Shown piece after piece: positions 16,433-26,063 of a DNA stretch of 64,000 bases; position 1 is the stretch's first letter, and every line of letters begins with the position of its first letter. The stretch is taken from NCBI GenBank assembly GCA_964455095.1, contig CAYVUV010000028.1, forward strand, positions 10,028 through 74,027. Direction: 5' to 3'. A program made the translations under genes and the position numbers. The notes under the pieces were generated by a model, which was given only the letters and a program-made list of their open reading frames with translations, was not told where the DNA came from and did no database searches. Source of the stretch: CAYVUV01 sp964455095. Lineage in GTDB: Bacteria > Desulfobacterota > Binatia > HRBIN30 > CADEER01.

Positions 16433-18852
16433 ACTGCATATGCGATGAGTTTCGCTTCCCGCCCGAGATCCGCATTGCCGCCGGACGGTCGCACCTGAAG
16501 CGTCAGACGGGGACGTTCGCCGAGTTCCGGCGCGCGCTGCTCCGCAGCGCGTCGATCCGCAGCACGGCCGATTTGGACAAGCACCCGTTGTGGTCGGCGC
16601 GCTTCCTCACCGAGCCGGATCGCAACGCGCTGAAGCGTTCGCTCGAGGAGATCGGTAAATGGCGCGGCCGCCATCCGCAGGACTTTGGGGTCATGCTGAT
16701 CGAGATGTGGGCGTATGTCTGTGACCTGATCTCGTTCTACGACGAAGTCCTGGCGCACGAGACGTACGTCCGCAGCGCACGCCGGCGCACCTCGCTGCGC
16801 AAGCTGGTCGCGCCGCTGGGGTACATTCCGCGCCCCGCGGTCGCAGCATTGGCTGAGCTGGCGTTGTTCGCCGAGGGCCGCAAGGCGGTCAGCCTGCCGA
16901 TCGGTACCGCGTTTCGCTCGGGGGCATTCGATGGAAATCCGCCGCAGGTGTTCGAGCTGGGCAAGCCCGCCACCATTCACCCGCTGCTCAATCAATGGAC
17001 GCTGCGGCCGGTGCGACCGCCATTCACGGCCAACCCGACGCAGTTCCTGCTGTGCCAGCCCGGCACGGTGAGCACGCAGACCGGCGATGTCGTCCTCGCG
17101 CGTCTCGGCGCGTTACCGCTGCCCCGCAACGTTACGACGATCAGCGAGCACGACGGCGTCGACGGTGAGCGTTACATCAAAGTGACATTCGATTGGCCCG
17201 TGACGCCTGTGGCGAACACCCCGCTTTCGTCGGCCGCGCTGCTGCGCTCGACCGCCGTCAGCGCTCAATGGAAGCGGAGTCTCGCGAGCGAGACGGCGAT
17301 TGGATCGAATTACATCTACCTGGATTCACTCAACCGACAGATCCGCAAAGGTCAACCCGTGGTCTTGCGGGGCGCGGGGAGTTTGCAGGCGCTGACCGTC
17401 GACCGCACCGAAGACAGTCAGCGGACGCTGATCGCCGCCAGCACCGTCGCATACACACCGGTCGGGGGTACGACCACGAACGTGGCTGTGCCCGCCGTTA
17501 CCGCGCCGGTGTCGTTGATCTACTTCACCACCAGCATCGACTCGACGTTGGCGACCGCATCACCCCACATCGATGTATACCACGGCTTCGCCGATGGCGG
17601 CCGCGTGACGACGGAAGCCCTGACTGAAATAGATGAAGACGACGCGTTGCGCGTGCGGACGCCGGTCGAGATGCCGCGCGGCGTTTCGGCGCCAGGCGCG
17701 TTTCAGCTCGAAGACCGAAACGGGGACGGGCTCGGCCGACCGGGCGTACTGAATTTCGCCTCGGGCGAATTCTCCGTGCAGGGTGCCCCATGGCCGAGCA
17801 CACTCATCCAGCCGACGCAACTGTACGGAAACATTGTGGCTGCTTCGCGTGGCGAGACGGTGAGCCGCGAGGTTCTGGGCACCGGCGACACCACCATCGC
17901 CAACCAGAGTTTCGTGTTGAAAAAGAGTCCCCTGACGTACCTTCCAACGGCGTCGGCACAGACGCCATCGGGACTGACCAGCACACTGACCGTCTACGTC
18001 GACGGCCTACGCTGGAGTGAGGTGCCGAGCTTTTTTGGACGCCGAGCGGACGACGAGATCTACATCGTCCGCGCCAACGATAAGAACGAAAGCATCGTCA
18101 CCTTCGGCGACGGCGTGCGCGGTCGGCGGCTCAGCACCGGCTCGTTGGTCATGGCGCACTACCGCAAGGGCGCCGGGGCAGCCACACCGCCCGCCGGATC
18201 CGTCACGCAGATCGCCAAACCCGTCGCGGGCCTGAAGAGCGTGCGCAGCCCCGTTGCCCCCTTCGGCGGCGAAGACGCCGAGTCCGCAGCGAGTCTGCAA
18301 AAATACGCGCCGCGCTCTGCGCTTCTTCTCGGGCGCGCGGTCTCTTTGGCCGACCTCGAAGCGGCGGCCGCCAGCCATTCGGGCGTACGCGCCGTCGCCG
18401 CGGAGTGGCGTTGGAGCGAACAATTGCAGGTGCCGGCGGCGCACATCTGGTATTTGGCCGACGGCGATCTCACCAAGCTCATTCGCACCGAGCTCGACCG
18501 CTTGACGCAGCCGAACACGCCCATCCAAGTCGTCCGAGCGGTGCCGTTGGCGCGCACGCTCGCGATTCAGCTCCAGCACGACGAGCGCCGGTTCGAGGAG
18601 GATGTGCTGACGGCGGTGCGCGCCGCGCTAATGGACGTGGACACCGGCCTGTTGCCGCCGGAGCGGCTCGGGATCGGCAAGCCCCTGTTCCGCAGCCGCA
18701 TCTTCGAGCTCGTTCTCAACGTGCCCGGCGTCGCGTCGGTCACCGGGCTGCGCTTCCAGTCCGCCCCGTTCACCCACTACGGCATCAAGCCGCCGGCGGG
18801 ACGCTATTTCGATTTCTCCACTGGCCTCTCTCTCAACGGCAGGTACGAGTGA
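16429..18852 (+). CDS. Second baseplate J-like assembly protein
   Basis: 807 aa, ATG at 16429 overlapping the previous TGA. It resembles the preceding gene product in architecture: an N-terminal CICDEFRFPPEIRIAAG, a DFGVMLIEMWAYVCDLISFY segment (compare DLGMMLAEVMSAAGDELAYY), a long beta-rich centre and a conserved C-terminal region (GGEDAESAASLQKYAPRSAL followed by LGRAVSLADLEAAA). The two would form a heterodimeric wedge, as gp6 homodimers do in T4. The final part (RFQSAPFTHYGIKPPAGRYF) leads directly into the Pvc12-like gene. Confidence 0.88.
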   Translation: MNCICDEFRFPPEIRIAAGRSHLKRQTGTFAEFRRALLRSASIRSTADLDKHPLWSARFLTEPDRNALKRSLEEIGKWRGRHPQDFGVMLIEMWAYVCDLISFYDEVLAHETYVRSARRRTSLRKLVAPLGYIPRPAVAALAELALFAEGRKAVSLPIGTAFRSGAFDGNPPQVFELGKPATIHPLLNQWTLRPVRPPFTANPTQFLLCQPGTVSTQTGDVVLARLGALPLPRNVTTISEHDGVDGERYIKVTFDWPVTPVANTPLSSAALLRSTAVSAQWKRSLASETAIGSNYIYLDSLNRQIRKGQPVVLRGAGSLQALTVDRTEDSQRTLIAASTVAYTPVGGTTTNVAVPAVTAPVSLIYFTTSIDSTLATASPHIDVYHGFADGGRVTTEALTEIDEDDALRVRTPVEMPRGVSAPGAFQLEDRNGDGLGRPGVLNFASGEFSVQGAPWPSTLIQPTQLYGNIVAASRGETVSREVLGTGDTTIANQSFVLKKSPLTYLPTASAQTPSGLTSTLTVYVDGLRWSEVPSFFGRRADDEIYIVRANDKNESIVTFGDGVRGRRLSTGSLVMAHYRKGAGAATPPAGSVTQIAKPVAGLKSVRSPVAPFGGEDAESAASLQKYAPRSALLLGRAVSLADLEAAAASHSGVRAVAAEWRWSEQLQVPAAHIWYLADGDLTKLIRTELDRLTQPNTPIQVVRAVPLARTLAIQLQHDERRFEEDVLTAVRAALMDVDTGLLPPERLGIGKPLFRSRIFELVLNVPGVASVTGLRFQSAPFTHYGIKPPAGRYFDFSTGLSLNGRYE

Positions 18853-21233
18853 TGGCCGAGGCCCACGATCATTTCGACCGCTACTTCGCCGAGAAGCTCT
18901 GGACCATGATCCCGGAGTACTACCGCGAACAGGACGGCCTCGCCGCGCCACCCGGCGTGCTGCGCGGCTTCGTGGAAGTGTTGGCGCAACAGGCGGCCAC
19001 CCTGCGCCGCAGCAATGACCACCTGTGGGACGACCAGTTCATCGATCTGTGTGCCGAGTGGGCGGTGCCCTACATCGGAGAGCTCGTCGCGACGCGTCTC
19101 GTCTCTGCGCTCAATCTGCGCGGGCGCCGCGTGGACGTCGCCAAGACGATCTACTACCGCCGCCGCGCCGGCACTCCTCGCATTCTCGAAGAGCTCATCG
19201 CGGACATCACCGGTTGGGAAGGCAAGCTGGTCGAAGAATTCCGGCGCCTCGGGCGCATGCGTCACGGTCTGGATCCGCATCCGCAACGATTTGCCGGTCT
19301 GCTGACCGGAACGATGCCCGGAGGCTGGGCCGATCTCCGCAGCGTTCACGGGGCAGAGTTGGCCGATTCACCATTCGATGAGTTTCATCATACACCAGAC
19401 GTTCGTCGGCCACGTGGACGGGACGGCCGTTACGGCATCGCCAAGGTCGGGTTTGATCTCTATCGGCTTCTTTCCACCCGACTCGATGACCTCCCGGCGA
19501 TTGCCGGTCCCAATCCGGGCACGTTCCGTTTCGATCCGTCGGGACGCGATATTCCACTCTTCATCCGCCGCTACCGTACCGACGACCGGAGCCGGACCGA
19601 TTGGGAGCAGTGGATCTCGGCACAGGAATGGGAGGTCCCGTCAGAAATCCGCTGCCGCCTGCTCAACCACGCCCCGCTGGTCATCACCGAACAAGTCCTC
19701 ACCACATTGCGGCCTGTGCTCATCAGTCCGCCGATTTCGCTGACGGCTGCGAATGCCGACACGGTGTTGGCATTGCTGCGGCGTTTCGTCGGCCAGCGCA
19801 TTCCCGGAGAGGCGCGGCTCTTCCAAATCTCCGCCGCGCTGAGCGCGACCCCCGCGCTGATGGCCGCCTTGCGCACTCCCATCGCGTGGCACCGGCTCCT
19901 CGTCCTGGCGTTGGCGGAAGAATGCGGCAAACGCGCGCTGCTACCCGTCGGCGTATACCCAGGGGCGATTCCATCGTCGACCGAAGAAGACGTCTCCGAC
20001 GCGTCGGTCGTGGTAAAGCGCTTCCGCACCGACCTGCTCCCTCAGCGCCACATCCCGGTCGCGCGTGAGCTGATTGCGGCCGGCGATCTTTCGAGTTGGA
20101 CCGCCGCCCTCGGCGGCGTCACGAAGGATTGGGTCGTTGATCCGCACCGCGGTCGCCTGCTCTGGATCGGTGCCGGCGCGGCACCGTCGGCGCCGGTCGT
20201 CGAGCACTACTACGGCTTTTCCGCGCGGATCGGGGCTGGCGGGTACGATCGCTCCGAGTCCGTCACCACCGCCGTCACCGACACCATCAGCGATGGCGGA
20301 GCGATCCAGGCGACGGCGCCCGGGCCGCGGTTTCTTCCGTCCGGCGGCGTGGCCGAAATCGTCGATTCGAGGATCTACACCCCGGTCGCCGATCGCGATC
20401 AGATCGGGCTGTTGGAGCTGCGCGCGGCAAATCAGCGCCGACCGTATCTTCGCCTGACGGGCGATTGGACGTTGGACACCTCCGCGAACACGGAATCGGA
20501 GCTCATCCTGGACGGCATGTGGATCGGCGCCGACACCGCGTCGACCATTCGGCTCGTCGGTGACTACGAAGTGGTGACGCTACGGCATATGACCCTGGAT
20601 TCCGGCGGCCTCGATGGCGATGGCAACGCCATTGCGCCGGTCGCCGTCCGCATCGACGGGAACGTCGAACGGCTCGTCATCGACCGATCGATCGTCGGCC
20701 CGATTCTGGTGGGCGCCACCGGTGAGCTCACCCATCTCGAGCTCCGCGACTCCATCGTCGACGGTCAGCACTCGGTGGCGCCGGCGATCTTGGTGCCGGC
20801 CGGGCGCGTCACCATGCGGCGCGTGACGGTGTTGGGCGAAGTCGACGTCGAATGGCTCGATGCCTCCGAAGCACTGATCACCGGATTCACCAACGTCACC
20901 AACACCCAGGACGGGTGTTTTCGCTTCAGCGCCGTGCTCGAACGGAGGGACCCGCTCAACCCACTGCTGCCGCGCAGCCGCGTGCCGCATCCGTACGAGT
21001 CGTACTTCATCAAGCGATTTGACGCGGTGTTCACGTCTACCGTGTTCGGGCAACCCGGATACGCACAACTTGCCGAAAGCGCACCGCCATCGCTCCTGCG
21101 CGGCGCCGAGAACCAGTCCGAGATCGGCGCGTTCAGCAGTCTGCTGAATCCGATCAAGCTCGACAGCCTGCGCGCGAAGGTCGAGGAGTTCGCCCCCTTC
21201 GGCCTGCTCGCCGTCTACGTGTTCGAAACCTGA
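18852..21233 (+). CDS. Phage tail protein I-like baseplate protein (Pvc12-like) with extra beta-helical C-terminus
   Basis: 793 aa from ATG 18852 (GTG 18849 also possible; TGATG overlap). The N-terminal ~180 residues (DRYFAEKLWTMIPEYYREQD, LRRSNDHLWDDQFIDLCAEW and VAKTIYYRRRAGTPRILEEL) match the P2 gpI/Pvc12 family that links wedges to fibres. The remaining ~600 residues are unusual in length, with short beta-strand turns (IDGNVERLVIDRSIVGPILV) that look like a right-handed beta-helix. It precedes the fibre-like gene by 11 bp. Confidence 0.85.
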   Translation: MAEAHDHFDRYFAEKLWTMIPEYYREQDGLAAPPGVLRGFVEVLAQQAATLRRSNDHLWDDQFIDLCAEWAVPYIGELVATRLVSALNLRGRRVDVAKTIYYRRRAGTPRILEELIADITGWEGKLVEEFRRLGRMRHGLDPHPQRFAGLLTGTMPGGWADLRSVHGAELADSPFDEFHHTPDVRRPRGRDGRYGIAKVGFDLYRLLSTRLDDLPAIAGPNPGTFRFDPSGRDIPLFIRRYRTDDRSRTDWEQWISAQEWEVPSEIRCRLLNHAPLVITEQVLTTLRPVLISPPISLTAANADTVLALLRRFVGQRIPGEARLFQISAALSATPALMAALRTPIAWHRLLVLALAEECGKRALLPVGVYPGAIPSSTEEDVSDASVVVKRFRTDLLPQRHIPVARELIAAGDLSSWTAALGGVTKDWVVDPHRGRLLWIGAGAAPSAPVVEHYYGFSARIGAGGYDRSESVTTAVTDTISDGGAIQATAPGPRFLPSGGVAEIVDSRIYTPVADRDQIGLLELRAANQRRPYLRLTGDWTLDTSANTESELILDGMWIGADTASTIRLVGDYEVVTLRHMTLDSGGLDGDGNAIAPVAVRIDGNVERLVIDRSIVGPILVGATGELTHLELRDSIVDGQHSVAPAILVPAGRVTMRRVTVLGEVDVEWLDASEALITGFTNVTNTQDGCFRFSAVLERRDPLNPLLPRSRVPHPYESYFIKRFDAVFTSTVFGQPGYAQLAESAPPSLLRGAENQSEIGAFSSLLNPIKLDSLRAKVEEFAPFGLLAVYVFET

Positions 21234-21244
21234 AGCGAGGATTT

Positions 21245-24200
21245 ATGCCCAACATCGACATCTCACGCGACGCGACCCAGATGCGCCAGCACTACCTCAG
21301 TCCGCAGATGCAACAGGGGCGCGTGCTCACCGACGACGATTTCAACGAAGCCGAACGCCTGGACGCCGAAGATTCACGACGTGTCCGCGCCGACGTCATT
21401 GGGCCCGCGGGAAGTCCCGACGACGGGTTCCGCCTCAAAATCGTCACCAACGAGCTCACTCTGAACGCGGGAACGTACTATGTCGGCGGCCTGCGGCTCG
21501 AGCTCGAAAACGACGAAGCCTTCAATCTCCAGAAGGATTGGCTGCAACAAGGCTCCGCTTCCGGTGAAAAACTGACCGCACCGGCCGCCGAACGATTCGA
21601 TTTCGTGTGGCTGGACGTGTGGCAACAGCCGGTCACCGCCGTCGAGGACAACGAGCTGTTCGAAGCCGCGCTCGGTGGCGCCGACACCTCGGCCCGCACG
21701 CGCACGATGCGCCGCGCGCGAATCCTGACCAACGTTGGTGAAGTCGATTGCGCCGATGCCTGGGCGCAGCTGCTGACTGCATTGGCGTCCGACGGAACGC
21801 TGAACGAGGATTTCGAGCTCGTACCGGAGGCGACCCTCAAGGTTGAGCCGGATGGCAGCGCGGGCACCTCGGACCTCTGCTCGCCGCCCGTCAATGGCGG
21901 GTATCTCGGCGCGGAGAATCAAGCCATCCGCGTGCAGATCACCGGCGCCAACAAGTTTACGTGGGGATTCGACAACGGCGCGCCGTTGTACCGCGTGCAA
22001 CTCTTGGCTGACAGCACCGGACAGCTCCGCCGCGTTCATATGCTGACGACACCGAAGGACCAGGCGCACTATCCATTGGAGGGACAAACCGTCGAGCTCT
22101 TGCCGTGGTCCGCGTTGCTTTCCAACGAACAAAAGAACGCCGAGCTCGCCGGCTTCCTGGCCAAGGTCGCCGGCGGCTACGACCCCGGTACAGAGGAGCT
22201 GTTCATCGACACCGCGCCGGGAAATGACACGGGAACCCCGGTGATGGCCTTCGGGCAGCGCTGGAGCGCGCGCAGTGACAACGCCGTCGTTGGCGCCGAA
22301 GGAACGTTCTTCTACATGCGCGTATGGAACCGCGGCGGTGATACCGCCTCAGCCGTGGAAATCCCGTTCGTCGCCAACACTCCCGTTGCGCTCGCGCAAA
22401 CCGGATTGCAGGTCACGTTCGCGGGAACACAGTTGCGTCGCAACCTCCACTGGATTGTCGCCGTTCGTCCGGAAACACCGAACGTCTTCGTCCCATGGGA
22501 GCTCAGCGACGGACGAGCCCCCCACGGCGTGCGCCGCTGGATCGCGCCGCTCGGCATCATCCGTTGGCCGGCCGGTGGTGGATCGCTCGAAGTGCTCGAC
22601 GATTGCCGTCCCACCTTTCTTCCGCTGACGCGTATCAAAGGCTGCTGCAGCTATACGGTCGGCGACGGCACGCATAGCTTCGGCAACTTCAGCAAGATTC
22701 AGGATGCCGTCAACGCGCTGCCGCCGCGCGGTGGCGAAGTCTGCGTGCTGCCGGGCGTATACGATGAAAGCGTGGTCATCGAGCAACGCGTCGGGATCCG
22801 CATCCACGGCTGCGGACCGCGCACCCGAGTCTGCGCCGGCGAGCTAAACGAGGTACCACAGCCGGCGTTTCGAATCGCCGACTGCGACGGCATCATCCTC
22901 GACGATATGGCCATCGAGTCGGGGCCGCGCAGCGCCGTGCAGATCACCAACTCGCGCCACGTTACGGTGCGCCGGTGCCTGGTGCAGATGCGTGATCTCG
23001 CCACGCTGTGGCAAGCGATCTTCTCGCGCGGTGACGACATCTTGATCGAGGGCAATACGATTGAAGTGCTGCCACGAAGAGGCGGGTCGCCGATACCGAC
23101 CGTTCCTGCGGCCCAGGGCAGCCCGGGCGCCCCGGCGGGCGTCCATACGCCGCCGGATCACATCACGGTGGGGTTCGCCACGCGCGGCGGCATTCAATTG
23201 GGTGGGGGATCCGATCGCGTTCGCATCGTGGACAACATCATCCGCGGCGGTATCTGGAACGGCATTACCCTCGGCAGCATACACGTGGTCGGGTCGGAAG
23301 ATGGCGATGAAGACACGCCCGATCGACCGTCTTCGGAGGACCCGTGTACCCCGTGCGATCCGGCAGACTTGACCGACGACGATGACGATCCGGATGGCGG
23401 CGAGCGCTTCGAATCCGCGGGCGACCTGTATGACATCGAGATCACCGACAATCGCATCAGCGACATGGGGATCAACGGCATCGGCGTCGTGCGCTTCTTC
23501 AACCTCCGGCGGGTCGGCGACATGGTCGGCGTGCACGGCCTGCATATCACCGACAATGTCATCACACGCTGCGTGCAACGCGATCTGGCGCTGCCGAGCC
23601 AGGCGATGAAGCTCCTCGTGGCCTATGGTGGCATTTCACTGGCGAGAGTGACGGACTTGCGCATCATCGACAACGAGATCGTCGGCAACGGGACCACGCA
23701 TCTGCAACCGATTTGCGGTGTCTTCGCGATCATCGTGCAAGCGCTCCAGCTCGACCGCAACCGTATTCTCGACAATGGATTGCGCGACCAGGAGCCGATC
23801 GAAGACGCACAGAACGGGATACGCGGCGGTGTGCACATCTGGATTGTGTTGCCCTTGATCGAACCGGGCAGCGTGAAGAAGGAACTGATTGGGCGTCCGC
23901 TTCGGCGTCTCATCGACCGCGGCACGCCGGCGTGTCTGGTGCGCGACAACATCATCGTCGCACCGCTCGGTCGCGCGCTGACGTTCTTCGCCCTCGGACA
24001 CGTGGTCGTCGCCCGCAACCGGCTGGGGTCGGAGGGCACGACGCTGCAGGGGCTCGACCTGATTGCGTCGACGATCCTCATCGGCAATCTCGGCCTGAGC
24101 AACGAGTGGACGCTCGGGCTCCTCATCATGATCGCGCAGACGTTGGTCGGTAAGGCCGGTGCCGCTGTGAACCTGTGCCAGGAAGCCAGGCAGACCGGAC

Positions 24201-24655
24201 TGCTCAACCTGGGCCGTCAGGGATCGTTATGGCCACCGCTCGTGAGGCAGTGGATGACCGGGAAGACCCTCTTCACCGAAAATCAAGTCTCGTTCGATGC
24301 GCTGGACGAAGATCCCCTGAGCTTCTGCATCAGCTCGATCGTCGTTTGTTCGTTCGACGATCTCGGGATGACCGACAACCAGTGTGAGATCACCACGACC
24401 AACTTGTTCTTTTTTGTGGACGCGGTGCTGGTGGGCGGAAGCGTACGGGTCGCGGATAATCGCTTTTCCGAGACATGGCAGCACACATCTCTCTCGGGGC
24501 TGTCGATCGGCGGCATGAATACCACCACCGACAATCAGTCGACGCATTGTCTCTTGGCGTTTGCCGTGCTGCCGAACCAGCGGGTCTTCGAGCACAATCT
24601 AGCGCTCGTCGAAACGTTCTGCCCGGGTGAATGCACGGGACGTTCGAACAACTAG
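21245..24655 (+). CDS. Large beta-helix protein, probable tail fibre/receptor-binding component (DUF6519-like N-terminus)
   Basis: 1136 aa. The N-terminal ~70 residues (YLSPQMQQGRVLTDDDFNEA) match proteins annotated with DUF6519 that sit at the end of eCIS baseplate operons. Around residues 480-800 there are NosD-like parallel beta-helix repeats (VCVLPGVYDESVVIEQRVGI, ITNSRHVTVRRCLV, ILIEGNTIEV, VRIVDNIIRGGIWNGITLGS). A strongly acidic insert with a CTPCDP motif (about residues 680-720) interrupts the helix. The C-terminus is more hydrophobic. It probably binds the target cell. The assignment is by domain type and position; no receptor specificity can be read. Confidence 0.8.
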   Translation: MPNIDISRDATQMRQHYLSPQMQQGRVLTDDDFNEAERLDAEDSRRVRADVIGPAGSPDDGFRLKIVTNELTLNAGTYYVGGLRLELENDEAFNLQKDWLQQGSASGEKLTAPAAERFDFVWLDVWQQPVTAVEDNELFEAALGGADTSARTRTMRRARILTNVGEVDCADAWAQLLTALASDGTLNEDFELVPEATLKVEPDGSAGTSDLCSPPVNGGYLGAENQAIRVQITGANKFTWGFDNGAPLYRVQLLADSTGQLRRVHMLTTPKDQAHYPLEGQTVELLPWSALLSNEQKNAELAGFLAKVAGGYDPGTEELFIDTAPGNDTGTPVMAFGQRWSARSDNAVVGAEGTFFYMRVWNRGGDTASAVEIPFVANTPVALAQTGLQVTFAGTQLRRNLHWIVAVRPETPNVFVPWELSDGRAPHGVRRWIAPLGIIRWPAGGGSLEVLDDCRPTFLPLTRIKGCCSYTVGDGTHSFGNFSKIQDAVNALPPRGGEVCVLPGVYDESVVIEQRVGIRIHGCGPRTRVCAGELNEVPQPAFRIADCDGIILDDMAIESGPRSAVQITNSRHVTVRRCLVQMRDLATLWQAIFSRGDDILIEGNTIEVLPRRGGSPIPTVPAAQGSPGAPAGVHTPPDHITVGFATRGGIQLGGGSDRVRIVDNIIRGGIWNGITLGSIHVVGSEDGDEDTPDRPSSEDPCTPCDPADLTDDDDDPDGGERFESAGDLYDIEITDNRISDMGINGIGVVRFFNLRRVGDMVGVHGLHITDNVITRCVQRDLALPSQAMKLLVAYGGISLARVTDLRIIDNEIVGNGTTHLQPICGVFAIIVQALQLDRNRILDNGLRDQEPIEDAQNGIRGGVHIWIVLPLIEPGSVKKELIGRPLRRLIDRGTPACLVRDNIIVAPLGRALTFFALGHVVVARNRLGSEGTTLQGLDLIASTILIGNLGLSNEWTLGLLIMIAQTLVGKAGAAVNLCQEARQTGLLNLGRQGSLWPPLVRQWMTGKTLFTENQVSFDALDEDPLSFCISSIVVCSFDDLGMTDNQCEITTTNLFFFVDAVLVGGSVRVADNRFSETWQHTSLSGLSIGGMNTTTDNQSTHCLLAFAVLPNQRVFEHNLALVETFCPGECTGRSNN

Positions 24656-24666
24656 GAGGAAACATC

Positions 24667-25401
24667 ATGGCAGCCCGATCTCGAAAAACGCGACCGACCC
24701 AGAATGTCGCCGGCTTGCGCTCGGCCGATGCTGCGCGCCGTCAGCTCATTGAGGCACCGTTATCGGCCGCGCGCTTTGCGGCGCTCGGATCTGCCTTCGA
24801 AGTGGTCGAGCTCCTGAACCTGCTCCCCGAAGCGTTTGAACGATCGCAGCGGCGCGAGCTGGAGCGGCTGCGGCGTTCGAAGGACGACAAGCGCCGCATC
24901 GCCGCGCTGGAGAGTTCGATGGAACAGGCCGCCATGCTCCGCACCATGGCGCGGCGCGCAAACGTACGGCTGCAGCGCGCGGCCGTGATCGCCAGCGATC
25001 AGGAAGATGCCTTCCATGGGTTCGTTTCCAACAGCGACCTGGAACCGCTCGAAGGCCTGACCGTTCGCTTGACGGATAGTAAGGAACGAAGCGGCCGCGC
25101 GCTGACGGCCACGACCGATAGCGACGGCTATTTCCGAATTTCCTTCGGCAACAAGCGCACCGCGCCCGATCGCGTCGAGAATCTCGATCCGGTACAGCGC
25201 TTGGCGAAGTTATTCGAACGCTTCGGTGGGCAGCCCACCGCCGGAATCAGCGGCGCAGCGACGAGCTCAAATCGAGGCGAGACTCCGAGCGCACACCTCG
25301 AGATCCTCAAAGGCGAGAGGATCATTCACCGAGATCCAGTTCCCCTCGCTCGCACCAAAGGCAGCGCGTATCGCGAATACGTGATCTCCACTGGGCGATA
25401 G
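24667..25401 (+). CDS. Coiled-coil protein with carboxypeptidase-regulatory/transthyretin-like domain
   Basis: Start at ATG 24667 because an AGGAGGAAAC ribosome-binding site lies just before it; 244 aa. The first ~100 residues are helical and highly charged (FERSQRRELERLRRSKDDKR), a likely coiled coil. Residues ~120-165 (HGFVSNSDLEPLEGLTVRLT, then ATTDSDGYFRISF) look like a carboxypeptidase-regulatory-like beta sandwich with the DSDGYF turn. It is the last gene of the eCIS run. It could be a fibre or cargo accessory protein. Family beyond the beta domain is unknown. Confidence 0.75.
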   Translation: MAARSRKTRPTQNVAGLRSADAARRQLIEAPLSAARFAALGSAFEVVELLNLLPEAFERSQRRELERLRRSKDDKRRIAALESSMEQAAMLRTMARRANVRLQRAAVIASDQEDAFHGFVSNSDLEPLEGLTVRLTDSKERSGRALTATTDSDGYFRISFGNKRTAPDRVENLDPVQRLAKLFERFGGQPTAGISGAATSSNRGETPSAHLEILKGERIIHRDPVPLARTKGSAYREYVISTGR

Positions 25402-25688
25402 GGCGGCGGCAAAGTTGTCGCGGGGTGAGTCTGCGTCCGGCCGCCCTAGGTTTCTGCATCTCTCGATCACTGCGAACCTTACACTGTCCCCCACTCGTTC
25501 TGCCGCGCGACCGCCCAAGCCAGCGGCGTAACCGAGACAAGACGTGCTCAAGTGGCTCGATTCCCCCTTTTTCAGTGAGGACGCGATTCGCCCGGGGCCG
25601 ATTGAATCTACAACCGACCAAGCCTCCACATGTGCTCAGTCGGGTGCATCGGATGGTACGTCATTGTGATTCCTTGACGCACGACCGC
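25402..25688. other. Intergenic region between eCIS locus and a small minus-strand gene
   Basis: I see no convincing gene. Open frames here have codon content that only mirrors opposite frames. A C-run followed by a T-run (positions ~25563-25573, CCCCCTTTTT) could reflect a terminator, but no clear stem precedes it. Confidence 0.4.
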
Positions 25689-25922
25689 TCACCGGCGTTG
25701 CTTGTGGAAGCGCCAGAGCCGGCCGAATATCCCCGGCTGCGTCGCACCCAAGTACGCTGCGACTGCACGGGCGACATCCTGAGGATGCTGAACGAACCGG
25801 CGCTCTCCGCTCTTCACGTGCTCGACCACGCCACGCCATTCGGGAGGGACGGTCTCCAGCTCCCGCGGCTCGCGCCAGAAACGCACTATGAAGACGTGCG
25901 TCAGTTCCTCAGGCGCACCCAT
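25689..25922 (-). CDS. Small conserved protein, unknown function
   Basis: 77 aa. The sequence HVFIVRFWREPRELETVPPE followed by WRGVVEHVKSGERRFVQHPQ has a compact, non-random pattern, and I recall similar 70-90 aa proteins (R-W-x-E-P-R-E, W-R-G-x-x-E-H-V-x-S-G-E-R-R) near regulators in several phyla. It ends with a helical, basic tail. It is on the same strand and 141 bp downstream of the BTAD regulator, so it may share its transcript. No function is known to me. Confidence 0.65.
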   Translation of the reverse strand: MGAPEELTHVFIVRFWREPRELETVPPEWRGVVEHVKSGERRFVQHPQDVARAVAAYLGATQPGIFGRLWRFHKQRR

Positions 25923-26063
25923 GAGCGGGGTTGTCCGGGGGTGTTTGTGCGGCAGGCCGAGTCGTTCTCTGCGCCAAGCTCATCGTGAGTGCCCGTCTAC
26001 CGGGCGGTGCTCACCGGAGGCTCACATCGGGCTCACCGCGTGGTCAGCGAGCGGTTCGCTCGG

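Larger units (their letters stand above)
1..25401 (+). other. Extracellular contractile injection system (eCIS) gene cluster, 5' end outside window
   Basis: Nineteen consecutive + strand genes match the parts list of a Pvc/AFP-type contractile injection system: sheath, tube, Pvc16-like cap, AAA+ ATPase, DUF4157 protein, Pvc7-like, LysM, hub, spike, PAAR-like tip, gp25, two Pvc11/J-like, Pvc12/I-like and fibre-like. Most junctions overlap by 1-4 bp or are under 20 bp apart, which suggests a single transcript. No capsid, portal, terminase, lysis or integrase gene is seen, which argues against an ordinary prophage, although the left edge is cut. No tape-measure gene is obvious. The family assignments rest on motif and sequence recognition, not on a search. 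Confidence 0.93.

Noticed and set aside
1..25401. Prophage interpretation of the tail genes
   Set aside because: DUF4157, Pvc15 and Pvc16 relatives are eCIS markers, and no capsid, portal, terminase or lysis gene is visible.
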